Source of the DNA: Odontesthes bonariensis
Lineage: Eukaryota; Chordata; Actinopteri; Atheriniformes; Atherinopsidae
Direction of reading: 5' to 3'
NCBI RefSeq assembly: GCF_027942865.1
Contig: NC_134520.1
Span: 1,796,501 to 1,860,500, forward strand
Length of the DNA: 64,000 nt
Positions 43,881-56,148 of the stretch are shown piece by piece. The notes beneath the pieces were generated by a model. The model had not been told where the DNA came from. It was given only the letters and a program-made list of their open reading frames with translations, and did no database searches. A program made the position numbers and the translations under genes. The stretch's first letter is position 1; each line of letters starts with the position of its first letter.

Positions 43881-44254
43881 GGGCCATTTCAGACCAGGGC
43901 GGCAAAGCGTGGCGGAACGGAAGCGATTTTCACCGGCGGAGGTGAAAATACATGGAAACAGATCTCTCCTTGCACACCGACGCGGCGGTAGTCGGGCGGT
44001 AGCGGCGCGGAGACGCCTCCGTCCCGCGCTGCTTTTGGAAAATAGAACTCGAGCGGAATTTGGACGGCAGCGGCCGGCAGCGGCCGGCGGTGTCCCGTTG
44101 AAATGAATGGGGAATGCAGACAGGGCTGGAGCAGAACTACCGCGGCCGCGGACTGTCCGGTGTGAAAAGCCAAGTTGAACACACCGCCTGATAACCGGCG
44201 TAAGACTGCCGTCGTTTCGCTGCCGCCACGCCACGCTCTGGTCTGAAATCGGCC
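43881..44254. mobile_element. Harbinger-type MITE inside the hAT, 374 bp
   Basis: Inverted repeats GGGCCATTTCAGACCAG / CTGGTCTGAAATCGGCC flanked by TAA (43878-43880, 44255-44257). GC-rich interior. It begins only six bases after the neighbouring MITE. Confidence 0.85.
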
Positions 44255-45418
44255 TAAGAGGCTATGTCCGCTGTGCATTCATGGGACGCGTGCTTGCAGC
44301 TGAAAGCTATTTCACACCCGGCAACAAGAAATTCTGTTTTCTGATTGGCTGAGAAATTCTATTTTGTGATTTGCCGATGGGTTGCTAAATCCAGACAGCT
44401 GTACCAGAGCTATAGTTCTGAGCTGTACTAGCGCACAGTAACCTGCGATTGACTCGTTTATAGTATCGGCCATTAGAATTTCTGTGCGACGAAGTTGATC
44501 ATTTCTCAGCGTGAGAAATGGCATGTGTGGCGTGTGAGCGTGTGAACTTGTTGAAATGCGTGTGTCTCACGCTCATTGCGTGAGACTTGAGAGCCCTGGA
44601 TTTAATAAAGAAATAATCTAAAATGAAAGAAAATCATCCCACATAGTTAATTAAGAATTAATTAACATAATCAACACTAAATCATCCTAATAATTCTACA
44701 ATATCAATCAACGGGACCATTTTGAATAAACGAAAAGGAGTATATATATATATGTGTACCCGAATCACATTAAATGATCAAATGATTAAACGATTAAATT
44801 AAATTAAACGATATTGAATTCAACAACACTACAAGTCTTACATTGCCATCACACTTGTCCACTGTTCGCAGTGCATAGGTGCGAAAAACCCACCGGCTTC
44901 TACTTTCGTAACTCATGTTCTTATTCTTGGGAAAACTCACCTACGGCCCCACCCCACTTGGCGACCGACCACTTTACCAAGGTCGCACTCCGAACAGTCG
45001 ACTAACACAACTGGCAATGCACATATTAGTGATCAGTTCTGATTGATAATACACGTAGACTGAATACACCCCCATCAAATCAGTTAATCACCGTTTTGTA
45101 TCAAGTACAATACATAAAATTATGGATTATCACACAACAATAGTAATAAAATGCAATGTAATCCAGCTCCTCCAGTCCCGTCCCATCTCCCGTACTCTGG
45201 TGTCGTCTGCTTCTGGCCGACCATCCGTCCGGCTGGGTCTGGAACTGCTAAGCTAACTCTGGGAGGAGAGGTCGCCAGTACGTCACTCCCAATCAAAGAG
45301 ATCTTCAGCATCTCTTCTCCCTGTCAGACTATACTTGGTTCCACACTCGAGGAAAGAATCTTGTGAACCGTCCGTTGATAACCTTCATTCGTTGACCCGC
45401 TCTCCCATGCGTTGGTCC

Positions 45419-47215
45419 TCAGACCTGGTCTCGCATGGTCATCTGCCACCAGATTCCTTCCCCTGTTTGTTTGAACATCACTTGCAGCAAACACCTTCTC
45501 AGAATGGGTATAATGCAACACACCAATAGGGAGACCATTATCACTATCAACAATATTGCTATTCCCGCTTTAACCGTCATCGCTCCCCCTTTTCCCAAAA
45601 TCCCAAACAGACCAGTCCACCACCGTTCACCTCCACCAGCATCACACGTCAGCTCCTCTCTCCGTTCTCTGATCTTCTTCACGGCCGTTGTAACCGTTCC
45701 ATGAGCTGCAGTGTTCCCGGGTATAAATGTACACCATTTTCCCAACCATCTGGCAAACACCAATTTCCCTTCTAATATCCATTCTAAACCTTGCCTGTTC
45801 TACCAAGCCATCATACTCGTCTCATGTAGTTGTTCTCCAAAGCCTGCGAGCCCTTCACTTGTGTAGTCACGAATCCTCTGTTGGTTGTATTATATGTAAT
45901 TAATCCACTCACCATTTTGTTAAATACGATCCACGGCAAAATAGACTCAAATCCAGCTGCAATCTCACTGCGTGCTTTGAGCTCAAAAGGAATCCCTCTC
46001 GACTCCCCTGTTGCATCCAAGTAAACGTGCTTATCCCTGATGTAGTCACCACTAGATCTTTAACTCTCCCTTTTTCCACATCCAAACCTTGCATCCCGTT
46101 TACCTTGTCCTACACTAACACAACTGATGTCTTCCTCCTCACCAGTGCCCAAAGACCTATCCACCTGTGTCTGATCCCCAAAAAGATATAGCGTTAAAAT
46201 GATCATTTCTATATTTTCACAATTTGATCCAAATAAATAAACCCTAATAAATCTTGTTTTCATTTAACAGTAGTATTACCTACGTGAGTTCCAAAAGCAT
46301 TCAAACTCACCATCGTAATCTACTCTATAATCCGTTGGAGGCCCATCCTGTGATGTACTCAGATTAAATTCAGCACAAGAAGACTCCAATTTGTGGCCCT
46401 CCCTTATTTTGAAAATAACTATGTAATTTATTTGGCCCAAACATCAATCTGCACTTAATACCACACATAGGAAACAATAACCATTTATCCTCAGCCGATG
46501 TGAACCTACCTTTCCTGCATTCCCGTTGCCGGACCACTGCACAGTCCCTGAAGGTGTGTGGCTCTGGAACAACAACAGGCAATGCTTCTGGAGCGTCTGC
46601 GCATATGAGACACTCTGTCGCTGTCAGTCCTCTCGTAGTGTACCATGCCCATCTATACCACATATTCTGTGCTGCCTTAACCCATTTCCCACAGTTACAC
46701 TGTTTTCCTGACTTTACCTGTGCATGTACACTCCGTCTGTTCTTGGATTACCCCGATTATTCTGTCCCGTAGTGCTAATGGTATCAAATCCCCCTAGCCT
46801 TCCATGAGAAATCTTTCTGTTCTTACAACCATTGTGAACAACTTCTTCTGACCCAATCTGACATGATCTTACCAGATTGCCCCTTTGTTGTGGCGTCCAG
46901 AGGCGGTGATTTGGTCGTCTCCTCCTCCGGACCCATGATCCACACTTCCTCAAATCGTTTATTCCATGAACTTAAATTCAAGCTTAGCAGATACCTCTTC
47001 ACGACTAGCTCTAGTGTGTATTGCTGGCAAAGTTTGTGGCGTGGCATGGTCTGAGTGGGTGTGTATTGTTGCATCATACTCATCTGACCCAGGCTGGCTA
47101 CTTCCCTGCGGGGTGGCTTCATCACGGGACCCTTCCAGCCTCTCCTATCTGCGGGATCCCGTCCAACATCTCCAGGCTTCGTTCTCCTGAGCCCATGCTG
47201 TCGGCCAACACCCAC
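45419..47215 (-). pseudogene. env: ERV B env, interrupted
   Basis: Same layout as in ERV A; open pieces at about 47215-46823, 46020-45811 and 45763-45419. The final piece has the hydrophobic membrane-spanning segment and short tail. It retains about 180 bp (46889-47066) lost from ERV A. Several frameshifts and stops. Confidence 0.7.
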
Positions 47216-47259
47216 ACCTGGATGCTCACAGTGTCAGAAATCTTAACCTCTTCCTTTTG

Positions 47260-47950
47260 TTAATCCTTTCCCTCGGACTCGACTCCGTCTGTGTCTTTAG
47301 TCCGAACCTTAGTGCAGTGATTCAAATGGTACCATGTGTTGCTACCTTCCATTTGAACTGCTGTTGACGTTGCTCGCACCATTGTGTACGGTCCTTTCCG
47401 TCTTGGCTCAAGCCACTTCCTTCGGAACACTTTGATGTGCACCTGGTCGCCTGGCACCACTGGCCTCTCAACCAGCTGTTCGAGACTCAAGTCTCTGGAC
47501 TCCTCCTGTAGATAGATTGTTCTGTGGATTGCAGTTAGTTGCTTCATGTAAGCTGTCCACTCTGTTTGCACCTGCTCAAGTGGGGGCCCTTTAAAGGGAC
47601 CTCTCAACTGAGGTGCCGGCATGGGTCGACCCGTTAGCATTTAATGCGGTGTTAGGGCGTGACTCTATGAGTCTGCATACGAAAGCTCATTAGTGCAAGC
47701 AGCAAAGCATCTAGTTAGTCTAGTTGAAGCACAGATTCAATTAAATTTCACTTCCCAGGTTCCATTGATCCTCTCAACCATCCCTTGACTCTGTGGATGA
47801 TAAACGGCCCCACAGCGCTGCTTGATTCGCAGCTGCTGCAGAATGCCTCTTGCACTTTTCTAAACAAACACTTAACCATTATTTGAGCTAATCTCTGATG
47901 GAATGACAAACAGATGAATCACTTCTCTTACCAAAAAAATTTTTACGACT
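47260..47950 (-). pseudogene. pol: ERV B integrase C-terminal part
   Basis: Open piece 47640-47260 (126 codons) with the GPY/F-type motif, nearly identical to ERV A, preceded by the same decayed catalytic-Glu region. The N-terminus and first two catalytic Asp are missing. Confidence 0.8.
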
Positions 47951-47957
47951 ATTTATC

Positions 47958-48790
47958 CTATATGTATGACCAATATCCTTGTGATGGCGCGACCTCTGGC
48001 TCCAGTGACACCATTGGTGCCAAAACAGCAAGCTGGCACTTTGATGCTACTCTCGCTGCCTCATCAGCCGCGTTACTACCTTTATTGACCATTTCGTTAC
48101 CTTTACAATTATTTGACACTTTAACACTGCCAATTTTCAATTTTCATGACTGCAATCAGCTCCTTCATTTGGACCTCATGTCGCACTGGACTTCCGTCTG
48201 ACCTCCTGAACCCTCTCTGCTTCAAAACTGCTTCAAACACATAGCCTTTCACCTGTCAACATGCTTCCGTTAATGCCTTCAGTTCAGCCAACTGTGCCGA
48301 ACACGGCTGTTCACACTTCTCAGCTTCCACCGTCACAAAGTTCTCCACCTTCCTGTTTCACAACTGCAAAACCTCATGATTACCCAAATGATCTCACACA
48401 TGATCCATACACAACATAAGGGACGGCAGCCTGCACAAGTGAAGTTGCTTCTAAGTCAGGTCTCAGTTTAATGTATCTCACAGCTTCTGCCACACGCTCA
48501 TGTGGTTCTCCTTCAAACTCACGTGGAATGACATCCGCAGATCCCGATGTAGTACACTTCTGTATTCACATCTGGACGTGTCAAAAGATGCACAACCTGC
48601 AAACATCCTGCCTGAGTCACAACATACCTACTCTGATTTATTAGTTCTGAAATCTTATGGTGTCTATTGGAGACATATAAGAAAAATGGCTTCTCATAGA
48701 CTAATGTTGCCCGTTTCGGATGACTCTTGCTAATTCTGTTTCAAATTTTCAAAGGCTAACTTAGCCTCGGTTGTCCTCTCCAGTTGTGCT
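47958..48790 (-). pseudogene. pol: ERV B RT connection / RNase H remnant
   Basis: Counterpart of 22443-23330. The end of RNase H is at 48140-47958. The reverse-transcriptase palm is absent here too, with the same boundaries as ERV A. Confidence 0.65.
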
Positions 48791-49157
48791 TTCAACCTTT
48801 GATCTTTGGATCTTTCATGATTCCTTCCAGAGGAAGCGCATTTTATTGCATAATCCTCCTAAAAGAAGATCATACTTGTTTTATTTTAATTTTACTTATT
48901 TATTCATTAGTTATTTATTTATTTATTTTGGACATGGCGCTTTTCTTACTCCCTCCAAGTGGGATGGAGAGATATCAGTAATTCCCTATGGGCTAAATAG
49001 ATACTCTAATTTAGGCTATCAATGCTAAAATTTAAATTTAAAGAAACTTTGTTCCGTTTAAATTTTAGAACTTCGTAATAGTGGCACATTTAAATTTTAA
49101 ATTCAGAAACTTTGTTTTGTTCTGTCCTAGTAACAGTGACCTATTTACATTTAAGTT

Positions 49158-50756
49158 TTAGAAACTTAGTAGTCGTGACACATTTAACTTAAAAACTTTG
49201 TTTTGTTTTGTAATAATGACACACCTGAGGGCGGTTTTTAAACCCTTTTGAGTACGTCCGATGTAAGTGTACTTCTTACCTCTATATGTCAATGTAAATC
49301 CCAATACTGGGATTCCTCTGCCAGAGGAACGCCTTGGACCTGCCGGGCCACTTGCTCCGCCCCGCAGGGACTGGCCACAGTCCTGCCGAACACTCGGGTT
49401 TCTCGGTGCTCTCGGACAGCTGTAAACAAAGTGTCCCCTCTCGCCACAGGCCCAACATGCCCCCGAGGACCTTCGTCCTCCAGGTGCACCTCTTCTTGAC
49501 CTTTGACAGGGTCGACGATGGACTTGCCCCTGTGATGGCTGTTCAGCGGCCCCCGCTGTCATGGCCTCATTTCGTACTTCTTGCTTCGCTTGCAGTTCTT
49601 CTAACTGCAACCGTGCAAGTTCCCTTTGCATATCCTTCTCCTGCTCCTTCCGTTTCAGTTCTTTTCTGTATTTGTTTACTGCATGCACCACGTGGTCTCG
49701 GAATTGTCCATGTGACATTGAATTCAACCCCACCACATCCTCCAGCCTCCCCTGAACTGGGGCAGGCAGAGCCTCTTTGATGGAAACTCTGAACAATGTC
49801 ACCCAAGCTGGGCTCTTCTCGATTTCTCCCTCAGACTCTTGTCTCCATTTCTTCAATTGTTGTGCAATGTACACAGCTGGACTCTCTGTTTCTGACAGTG
49901 GCTCCCCCTTTAATGCTTTGAGGTCCACTCTTACAGGAAACTCAGCTCGTAACGCTCTCCAGAGTGCAGCTCGATATGCATTAAAATCAGTTCCATCAGC
50001 TCGGTGGCTCAACATCCAGTCATTCTCACTGTGTCTCAAAATGCCCTCCATGGTAGAAGTTCCAAAACACAGTGCCCACACTGCCTTAATGTGTCCCACA
50101 GACAACAGTTTATGCACAGTCTCTTGTTCAAAAGCTCTTATCCATCTACTTGCACCTGTGTGAATGTCCGGCAGTCTGGCAACCAGCCCCCCTAGGTCGA
50201 GCGTCTGCCACGGCACATACTGTCCCTGCGTCATTTCTATCAAACTCGGTGCTGACGCTGTTGGACTCTTATGTTCTTCAGAAGATGCCTTTTGAACTGG
50301 AGGTGCCAGTTCTGGTGATTTTTGATATTGTGGGAGCTGTCCCCTTGCCTGATCTGAATTACAGACGGCGTCTGGCTCAGGAGCTCCATGACTGCTTGAT
50401 GTAGCTATTTGTGGTTCTGGACGTTCATGAGATATTTTGTGATCTTTTATTTCAGAATCTCCTTGTATGTTTACTGCTCCTGGCCGTGTTGGATATATCT
50501 CTTCATTTTCAAAGAAATGTAAAACTTTTAATTCAAGCTCTCTCTTTTCCTGTCTCTTTTTGCTTTTGTCCTTTGGTTTGTAAGCTTTAATCCTTTGTTC
50601 CATAATCTTACAGGCAGCCCCATTAAAAGATCCACCTTTTGGCCAGGGTGAGACGTTATTTTTTGTTCGTTTTTCCCATTTTAGAGATATCTTTTTAATA
50701 TTCCTGGAATGTTCAGGATGTTTGGCGCTGATGGTTATTGTTGGTGTTACATCCAT
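49158..50756 (-). CDS. gag: ERV B gag, intact 532-codon frame
   Basis: Single open frame from an ATG near the end of the leader. Lys-rich N-terminal region, a capsid-like middle, a Lys/Glu-rich helical stretch (about residues 360-400) and, near residues 435-450, one CCHC knuckle (CWACGERGHFVYSC) in an Arg-rich nucleocapsid-like segment. After the knuckle the frame runs on about 80 codons into sequence that is not recognisable protease, because pol is deleted. It is the only full-length gene left in either ERV. Confidence 0.88.
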   Translation of the reverse strand: MDVTPTITISAKHPEHSRNIKKISLKWEKRTKNNVSPWPKGGSFNGAACKIMEQRIKAYKPKDKSKKRQEKRELELKVLHFFENEEIYPTRPGAVNIQGDSEIKDHKISHERPEPQIATSSSHGAPEPDAVCNSDQARGQLPQYQKSPELAPPVQKASSEEHKSPTASAPSLIEMTQGQYVPWQTLDLGGLVARLPDIHTGASRWIRAFEQETVHKLLSVGHIKAVWALCFGTSTMEGILRHSENDWMLSHRADGTDFNAYRAALWRALRAEFPVRVDLKALKGEPLSETESPAVYIAQQLKKWRQESEGEIEKSPAWVTLFRVSIKEALPAPVQGRLEDVVGLNSMSHGQFRDHVVHAVNKYRKELKRKEQEKDMQRELARLQLEELQAKQEVRNEAMTAGAAEQPSQGQVHRRPCQRSRRGAPGGRRSSGACWACGERGHFVYSCPRAPRNPSVRQDCGQSLRGGASGPAGPRRSSGRGIPVLGFTLTYRGKKYTYIGRTQKGLKTALRCVIITKQNKVFKLNVSRLLSF

Positions 50757-50879
50757 TGTTTCACCTAGTTAGTTCCCTTCTATTGACTTTTGACTTTTTA
50801 TTTACTTATTTATTTTCTAAATTTTCCTTATTTATTATTCTTATTCCCCCTTTTTTTTTTTTTTTGAAAGTCAATTTAA

Positions 50880-51540
50880 ATTAACTAATTATTTAACTCT
50901 AATCACTGCTAATTTAATGCTCGGCTAAATTTAGCTTAGATGCAGCTAATTATTGGATTGGATATTGTCAATGCTACTGTTAAAGTTAGCCTATGTTAGC
51001 TTTAAAAGCTTATGCTCTAGGTTGGTTTTTAAAATTAAACCAATGTTAATTCAATGTTAGGCTAATTTAGCTTTTTGACTTCTAGTTCGGAGTTTGGTTA
51101 CTATTATTGCTAATGTTAATGTTTGCTAACCAATGCCAATTGATGTTAGCTTCCTAGCTGTTGCTAATAAATGCTAACCTATTGCTAATTAAGATTTAAA
51201 CCAATATTTGCCTTATTGCTATTGCTAATCAATGCTAATTGTATTTCTGATCAATGCTAATTATGGCTAACGAAATGCTAACAAATGCTAATAATGCTAA
51301 CCAATGCTAACTATTGCTAATCAATGCTACTTATTGCTAATCAATACTAGCTTCCTTGTTGACCAATGCTAATTGAATGCTAATTATGCTATTCAATGAT
51401 AATTATGCTATTCAATGCTAGTGATTGCTAATCAATGCTAGTTATTGCTAATCAATACTACTGATTGCTAATCAATACTTGCTGTATTACTAATGCTACC
51501 CAATGTTAATTTATTGCTAATCGAAAGCTCAGTTAATGCT
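50880..51540 (-). repeat. ERV B leader: degenerate ~20-bp tandem repeats
   Basis: Same array as 25440-26090, with the same order of variant units and only point differences. Confidence 0.85.
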
Positions 51541-53902
51541 TACTCTGTTTGAAGTGACTCAGGCTAAAGGCGTTGCCCCAACCTTTGCTCACATCCGGAT
51601 GTTACCGATCCAATCCACACACAATGTCTCCCACCAATCCAGATGATACAATGCACGTCACAGCTACGTCAATTCTGACCAATGAAATAAAAATATTTTT
51701 TGACCAATGAAATCTGAACACACCTCTAAATCTATCTCCAATGAAACACGTCTGAGACACGTAACTTCTAACCAATAAAATATGAACACACCTCTAAGCC
51801 CGCCTCCAGCGAACCACGTGAATTGTAACCAACCAAATATGAACACACCACTAAGTCTACTTCCCAGGCTGTTCCTAACTCCTCCCAAGCATAACAATTG
51901 AACCAGACATAACAATTGAACCACACCCCAACTCAAAATGGCGTTTGTCACACTTTTTGTTACAAGTTAAGAAAGAGGAGGAAATACAAACTTTCCAGCT
52001 GGACAGGGAAAAAAATACAAACCAAACACAGAAATAACAGTTGCACTATTCTTCACCTCAAAATGGCATTTGTTAAGAAAGAGAAAGAAATACAATTTAA
52101 CACGCTGTGGACAGGGAAAATACAGACCAAAAGATACAGAAACAATGCATAAGCGAAAAACTTTCTTTATCAGGAATGTCACATTCAAATGGACTAGAGA
52201 CAGAACCTCTCCTCTAGAATTGCGAAACCCTCATTACTCGACTGATAACAACTCCGCAATTAGCACATTACCTAAAGAAAACTAATAATTATTACAGTTC
52301 AACCATAAAGTGCCCCTGGAAGACACAAGGAAAGAAAATGTGATTACGCACGAACATCTGTCAGTGTACAGACAGCACAGGAATCTCAAGGACAGAGCGG
52401 CGCGCCCTCACACAATGAGCGTGAACGCGCAGCACCTTGCTGTCCTCCCTTCTGAAAACTTTAGAACCTCAACACAAATCACAAATTTTATGCACAATAT
52501 TAAAGGAATCAGCACACCGCGTTTAAAAATCACAGCTCATTACTGTAACAACACCTTATTTCCCCAAGTTATTAACGTGGCCACTATAACAATTAAGCAA
52601 ATTATAACATTGAAGCAAATTATAACAATGAAGCAAATCTGAGTGTAACTTAAAATACTACGACTACTCAAAAGTTAAGGGATGAGATGAGTTAGGTCAG
52701 AACCTTGATTTATCACACAAAATAACTTTTTCTTTTCTTCTTTTTTAGATTCACATAAAACAGCAGGATTTCACACACGTTGACAGACAAACAGAGACCG
52801 GTCACACACACTCACACCAAGTCAGTCGATCAAAGTTTTGTGTCAGTCACCGTTCAAATCTTCACAGTTTTAAATTATCAATTTCTTTCATTTAGACTTT
52901 TAATTTTTCAGGAGATGTGGGTGTCGGCAATATATGGAATACAAAATGTGTTTTCCCTACAAGCCTTGTGATATGGTTTCTTGATCAATGCAACAAATGC
53001 TGACGTGTACTTATCAGCTTCGCTGTGACCTCTTAATAATAATCTCCTGTGGTCAACACATACACGAATTTGAATTTTCTTCTCAAAATGTCTTTATACT
53101 GAGGTCTCGGATAACTCCAAAGAGTTCTAAGCAGATATATAAAATGATATAAACATATATACTTAAAATGTGCTCCTCATAGAACTGGATTTTTTCATTT
53201 CAGAGTTTTTTTTGAAAGTCTTATTGATTCAACCGTCAAACTTTAATGTTCGCCAGTCAATCAATTATAAGTATTCGTTTTACTCCTTGACTAGTGAAAA
53301 TGATTTTCACGTATGTTTAATGAGTCTAGTGTACCCCATGCTCCCGTCAGTATTCCTACCCCCAATGCATTGAAGGATGGCTGATAGACGCAAGAAGTAC
53401 TATTGGCGATTGCTCAACAACCTGCCCGCTTCTTTACAGCTATTAATTAATCCAGTTTGAATTCACCTGATTCACCCTTGCCGGAGCGCAGCGACTAGCC
53501 CTTTTTCATTACCACAAAAAAAAAATACAACAACACAATAGCCCGACCAGCTGCTCACAGCTGTCTGCTTCACAAAACACGTCTCACATAAGCTGCTGTT
53601 TACCCAATTTTTATCTCAATTACAACATTTGGCTCCCCTTGGCCCACAATTTCAACAATTACAATTTCAGCAGCCCCCCTGCGCAGAGGAAAGCAATGGA
53701 AGTGCTCACCGATGCAGAATCCGTACTCTCTCCTGTGTTCTTTTAAATTTGGGGAAGCCGGAAAAAACGGTCAGCTGTGCTCCACTAACAGAAATCAGCT
53801 GCGTAATGGTAGGAAAAACATCCAACCTGCCGGCTTGTTACAGCTGATGTCGGCTGTCGGGGCACAGAGGACACACTTCGCCAGGATCCAGATGCAAAAT
53901 CT
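51541..53902 (-). other. Rest of the ERV B 5' leader, non-coding
   Basis: Colinear with 26091-28466, with small indels. No domain recognised. PBS candidate at about 53903-53921. Confidence 0.5.
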
Positions 53903-53924
53903 CACGAATTCGGGGTCACCATTA

Positions 53925-54232
53925 TGTTGTGGAGAAAATGAGTCGAATCACGCGTTGGTCAGCCGTCCATTGGGGAGTTTATTGAACAAACTGTCACAGC
54001 AAATATGCATACAGAATGTACAAAATGTCCGACGAGCTCATTTTGTGACACCCTTTTATACCGTTTTATCATAACAAGTGTACGTGGCCCTCTCTGGAGG
54101 CGCCTAGCTTTCGCAGTTTATCATAAACACGCTCATTCTAACTATCAACAATATTCATATGAACCAGTCAACAAGGCACAGGATGTAACTAGGCCAGAAG
54201 TCATGAGAATGTCATGACATCCTTCTCCCACA
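53925..54232 (-). repeat. ERV B 5' LTR
   Basis: 308 bp; TATA as the complement of 54054-54060 and AATAAA as the complement of 53978-53983. Confidence 0.92.
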
Positions 54233-54244
54233 AAAGCGGCTATA

Positions 54245-54857
54245 GTTTCAGGGACCAGTTGAAGATCTGCGTGAAGATTGGCGCCAGCTGTTCAGCACAG
54301 ACGCGCAGACAAGAGGGTGATACACCATCAGGTCCTGGAGCCTTCTTGACCTTTTGTTTCTGAAAGAGACTGTGCACATCCTTCTCACAAATCGTCAATG
54401 CAGGTGGGGGGAGGGGGTTGGGTGTTGAGGGGAAACCCATTGTACGTGATGGGTGTGATAATGGGTGCTTTTCAAACCTGCAGTAAAAGTCGTTCAGGTC
54501 ATCAGCCAGTCTGGGATTATCATCAGGGTGGGGGGATGGTTTCTTGTAGTTGGTGACCTGTTGCAGACCTTTCCAAACTGATGCAGGATCATTTGAAGCT
54601 AAATTATTTTTTAGCTTCTCACTATAGGATCTTTTGGCTACATTTATTTCCTTAGACAGTTTGTTCCTGGCCTGCTTATACAGATCCCGGTCCCCACTCC
54701 TGTAGGCCTCCTCTTTGGCTTGGCGTAGCTTCCTAAGATTAGGAGTGAACCAAGGTTTGCTGATATTGTAAGTGCAGAAGGTCTTGGATTGCACACAGAT
54801 GTCCTCGCAAAAACTGATATATTGTTTTAAATTGGCTTTATTCTTAGACTTTATGTA
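54245..54857 (-). pseudogene. Rex1 ORF2, segment upstream of RT
   Basis: Frame of 184 codons (54794-54240): KPWFTPNLRKLRQAKEEAY, SVWKGLQQVTNYK, KVKKAPGPDGVSPSCL, ending NWSLKL exactly at the TIR-element junction; it continues in frame at 41413 once insertions are removed. Upstream coding-like sequence extends to 54857, then the hAT at 54866 interrupts. Confidence 0.88.
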
Positions 54858-55484
54858 TTCATATTCAGTGTTGGGTAAGTTACTTTAAAAATGTAATCCA
54901 TTACAGTTACAAGTTACCTTGTTTAAAATGTAATTGTAGTGTAACTTTTTGGATTACTTTTAAAAAGTAATGTAACTAATTACTTTTGGATTACTTTTAC
55001 CTATTTATGGTATAGGATAATCTGTATATTATCTATATGATTCCATCTGCATTTATCACATTTATTTATACCATGCTATTTTTCTTTTCATTGTACTGCC
55101 ATAACTACATTATACATTCTCTGCACATACATGCATTTCCCTAAGTAATTTATCTATTCTGCACATATCTATTAACCATCTTTCCTTACACTAGCTGTAA
55201 ATAACTGCATTTTATCTCTAAATACTGCATGCTGTACAATCTGCACGCGTTACACTTGTTAAGATGCCAAACTGCATTTCATTAATACATGTGCAATGAC
55301 AATGAAGTGCTCTACTTTAGTAATAAATAAGCAAAGTAAGACTTTTACATCACATTGTATTTGTCTTTGCACACCCTTGCTTGTAAAATTGTAAAAAGAA
55401 AAAACATGGCACCATACAGTTCATCAAGAATTAAGATGGACGAAATGATACCGACGAAAAGCCAAAACCATACAAGCCGCAGCA

Positions 55485-55975
55485 ATAATATTCAATATAA
55501 ACACAAGAAACTTGTGCTAAAGAAAATGAAAAAAAAATAAAATAAAATAAAGGACCAGACTCAGTGAATAATTCCCTACACTCCCTATTATATAGACCAG
55601 TGAGCAGTGCTGACCAACATATCATTGGGGTCATCAGGTGGGAACCTCCTTTCATCAGTGTTTCGTCTAGTTGGGCCCACGACACCTCCAGGAGGCTAGA
55701 CAATGACCACTGGCGTCCCAGAGTCACCCCCCTAATGCCAGCCAACACTGCCCCTAACACCACAACAACCATAATCTACCTCAGCCTCTCACCAACTGCA
55801 CACCAGTCACAGCGGGGTGGGGATGCAAACCCTGGTTCGGGTAGGGGAAGAAATAAAAGAGGTAAGAAAAGCAGGAATGGGATTCAAACCCTGGTTCGGG
55901 TAGGGGGTAATGAAAATATAGAGGGTGCCAGAGGTGGAGGAAGGACAAGACACACTTGCAGATTCAGCAGACAAA
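55485..55975 (-). repeat. L2 3'-UTR fragment inside the hAT
   Basis: Matches the L2 copy 1 segment 9600-9930 (acaagaaacttgtgcta, aaggaccagactcag, cctggttcgggtaggg twice). Contains a foreign block at about 55600-55755 that is absent from copy 1. Confidence 0.8.
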
Positions 55976-56148
55976 CTCACCTGAACAGTCCTATAATCAC
56001 TAACAATGCCAGCAAAAACAAAGCCATACAACTCACTCCAAGCCAACTCACCCAAAATGGCCGCCTGGTTTCAAAAGGATCACATGTGCCAAACCCTCCA
56101 CTTAAATAGTTTGAACTTCTTCTTTGCTTTTTCAAAAGTCTGTTTACC

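Larger units (their letters stand above)
42469..44598 (-). mobile_element. hAT element inserted in ERV B, 2130 bp
   Basis: Termini CAGGGCTCTCAAGT / ACTTGAGAGCCCTG and a perfect 8-bp duplication GATTTAAT (42461-42468, 44599-44606), all diagnostic for hAT. Contains a transposase C-terminal remnant (minus) and two MITEs. Internally deleted, non-autonomous. Confidence 0.93.
42126..54232 (-). mobile_element. ERV B: endogenous retrovirus with pol deletion, minus strand, with hAT insertion
   Basis: Same family as ERV A. LTRs 42126-42433 and 53925-54232, target duplication AAAG (42122-42125, 54233-54236). About 9.98 kb once the 2.1-kb hAT at 42469-44598 and its 8-bp duplication are discounted. The LTRs differ by about four substitutions, so this copy is older than ERV A. 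Order on the minus strand: LTR, PBS, leader with repeats, intact gag, pol remnants, broken env, purine tract, LTR. Confidence 0.9.
41417..54241. mobile_element. 714-bp TIR element inserted in Rex1, itself split by ERV B
   Basis: Left part 41417-42125, right part 54237-54241. TIR of 14 bp (AGCCGCTTTCGGAC), flanked by ATA duplications (41414-41416, 54242-54244). Removing it restores the Rex1 frame (NWSLKL then [10 protein letters not shown]). ERV B sits five bases from its right end. No coding region. Superfamily uncertain; a 3-bp duplication would suit PIF/Harbinger. Confidence 0.8.

Noticed and set aside
43872..44278. Two overlapping GC-rich frames of 120-129 codons
   Set aside because: They lie within a MITE with inverted termini; composition rather than coding explains the openness.
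54240..54794. Independent gene encoding a 184-aa protein
   Set aside because: It is the upstream half of the Rex1 frame whose continuation lies at 41413; the junction is explained by nested insertion.
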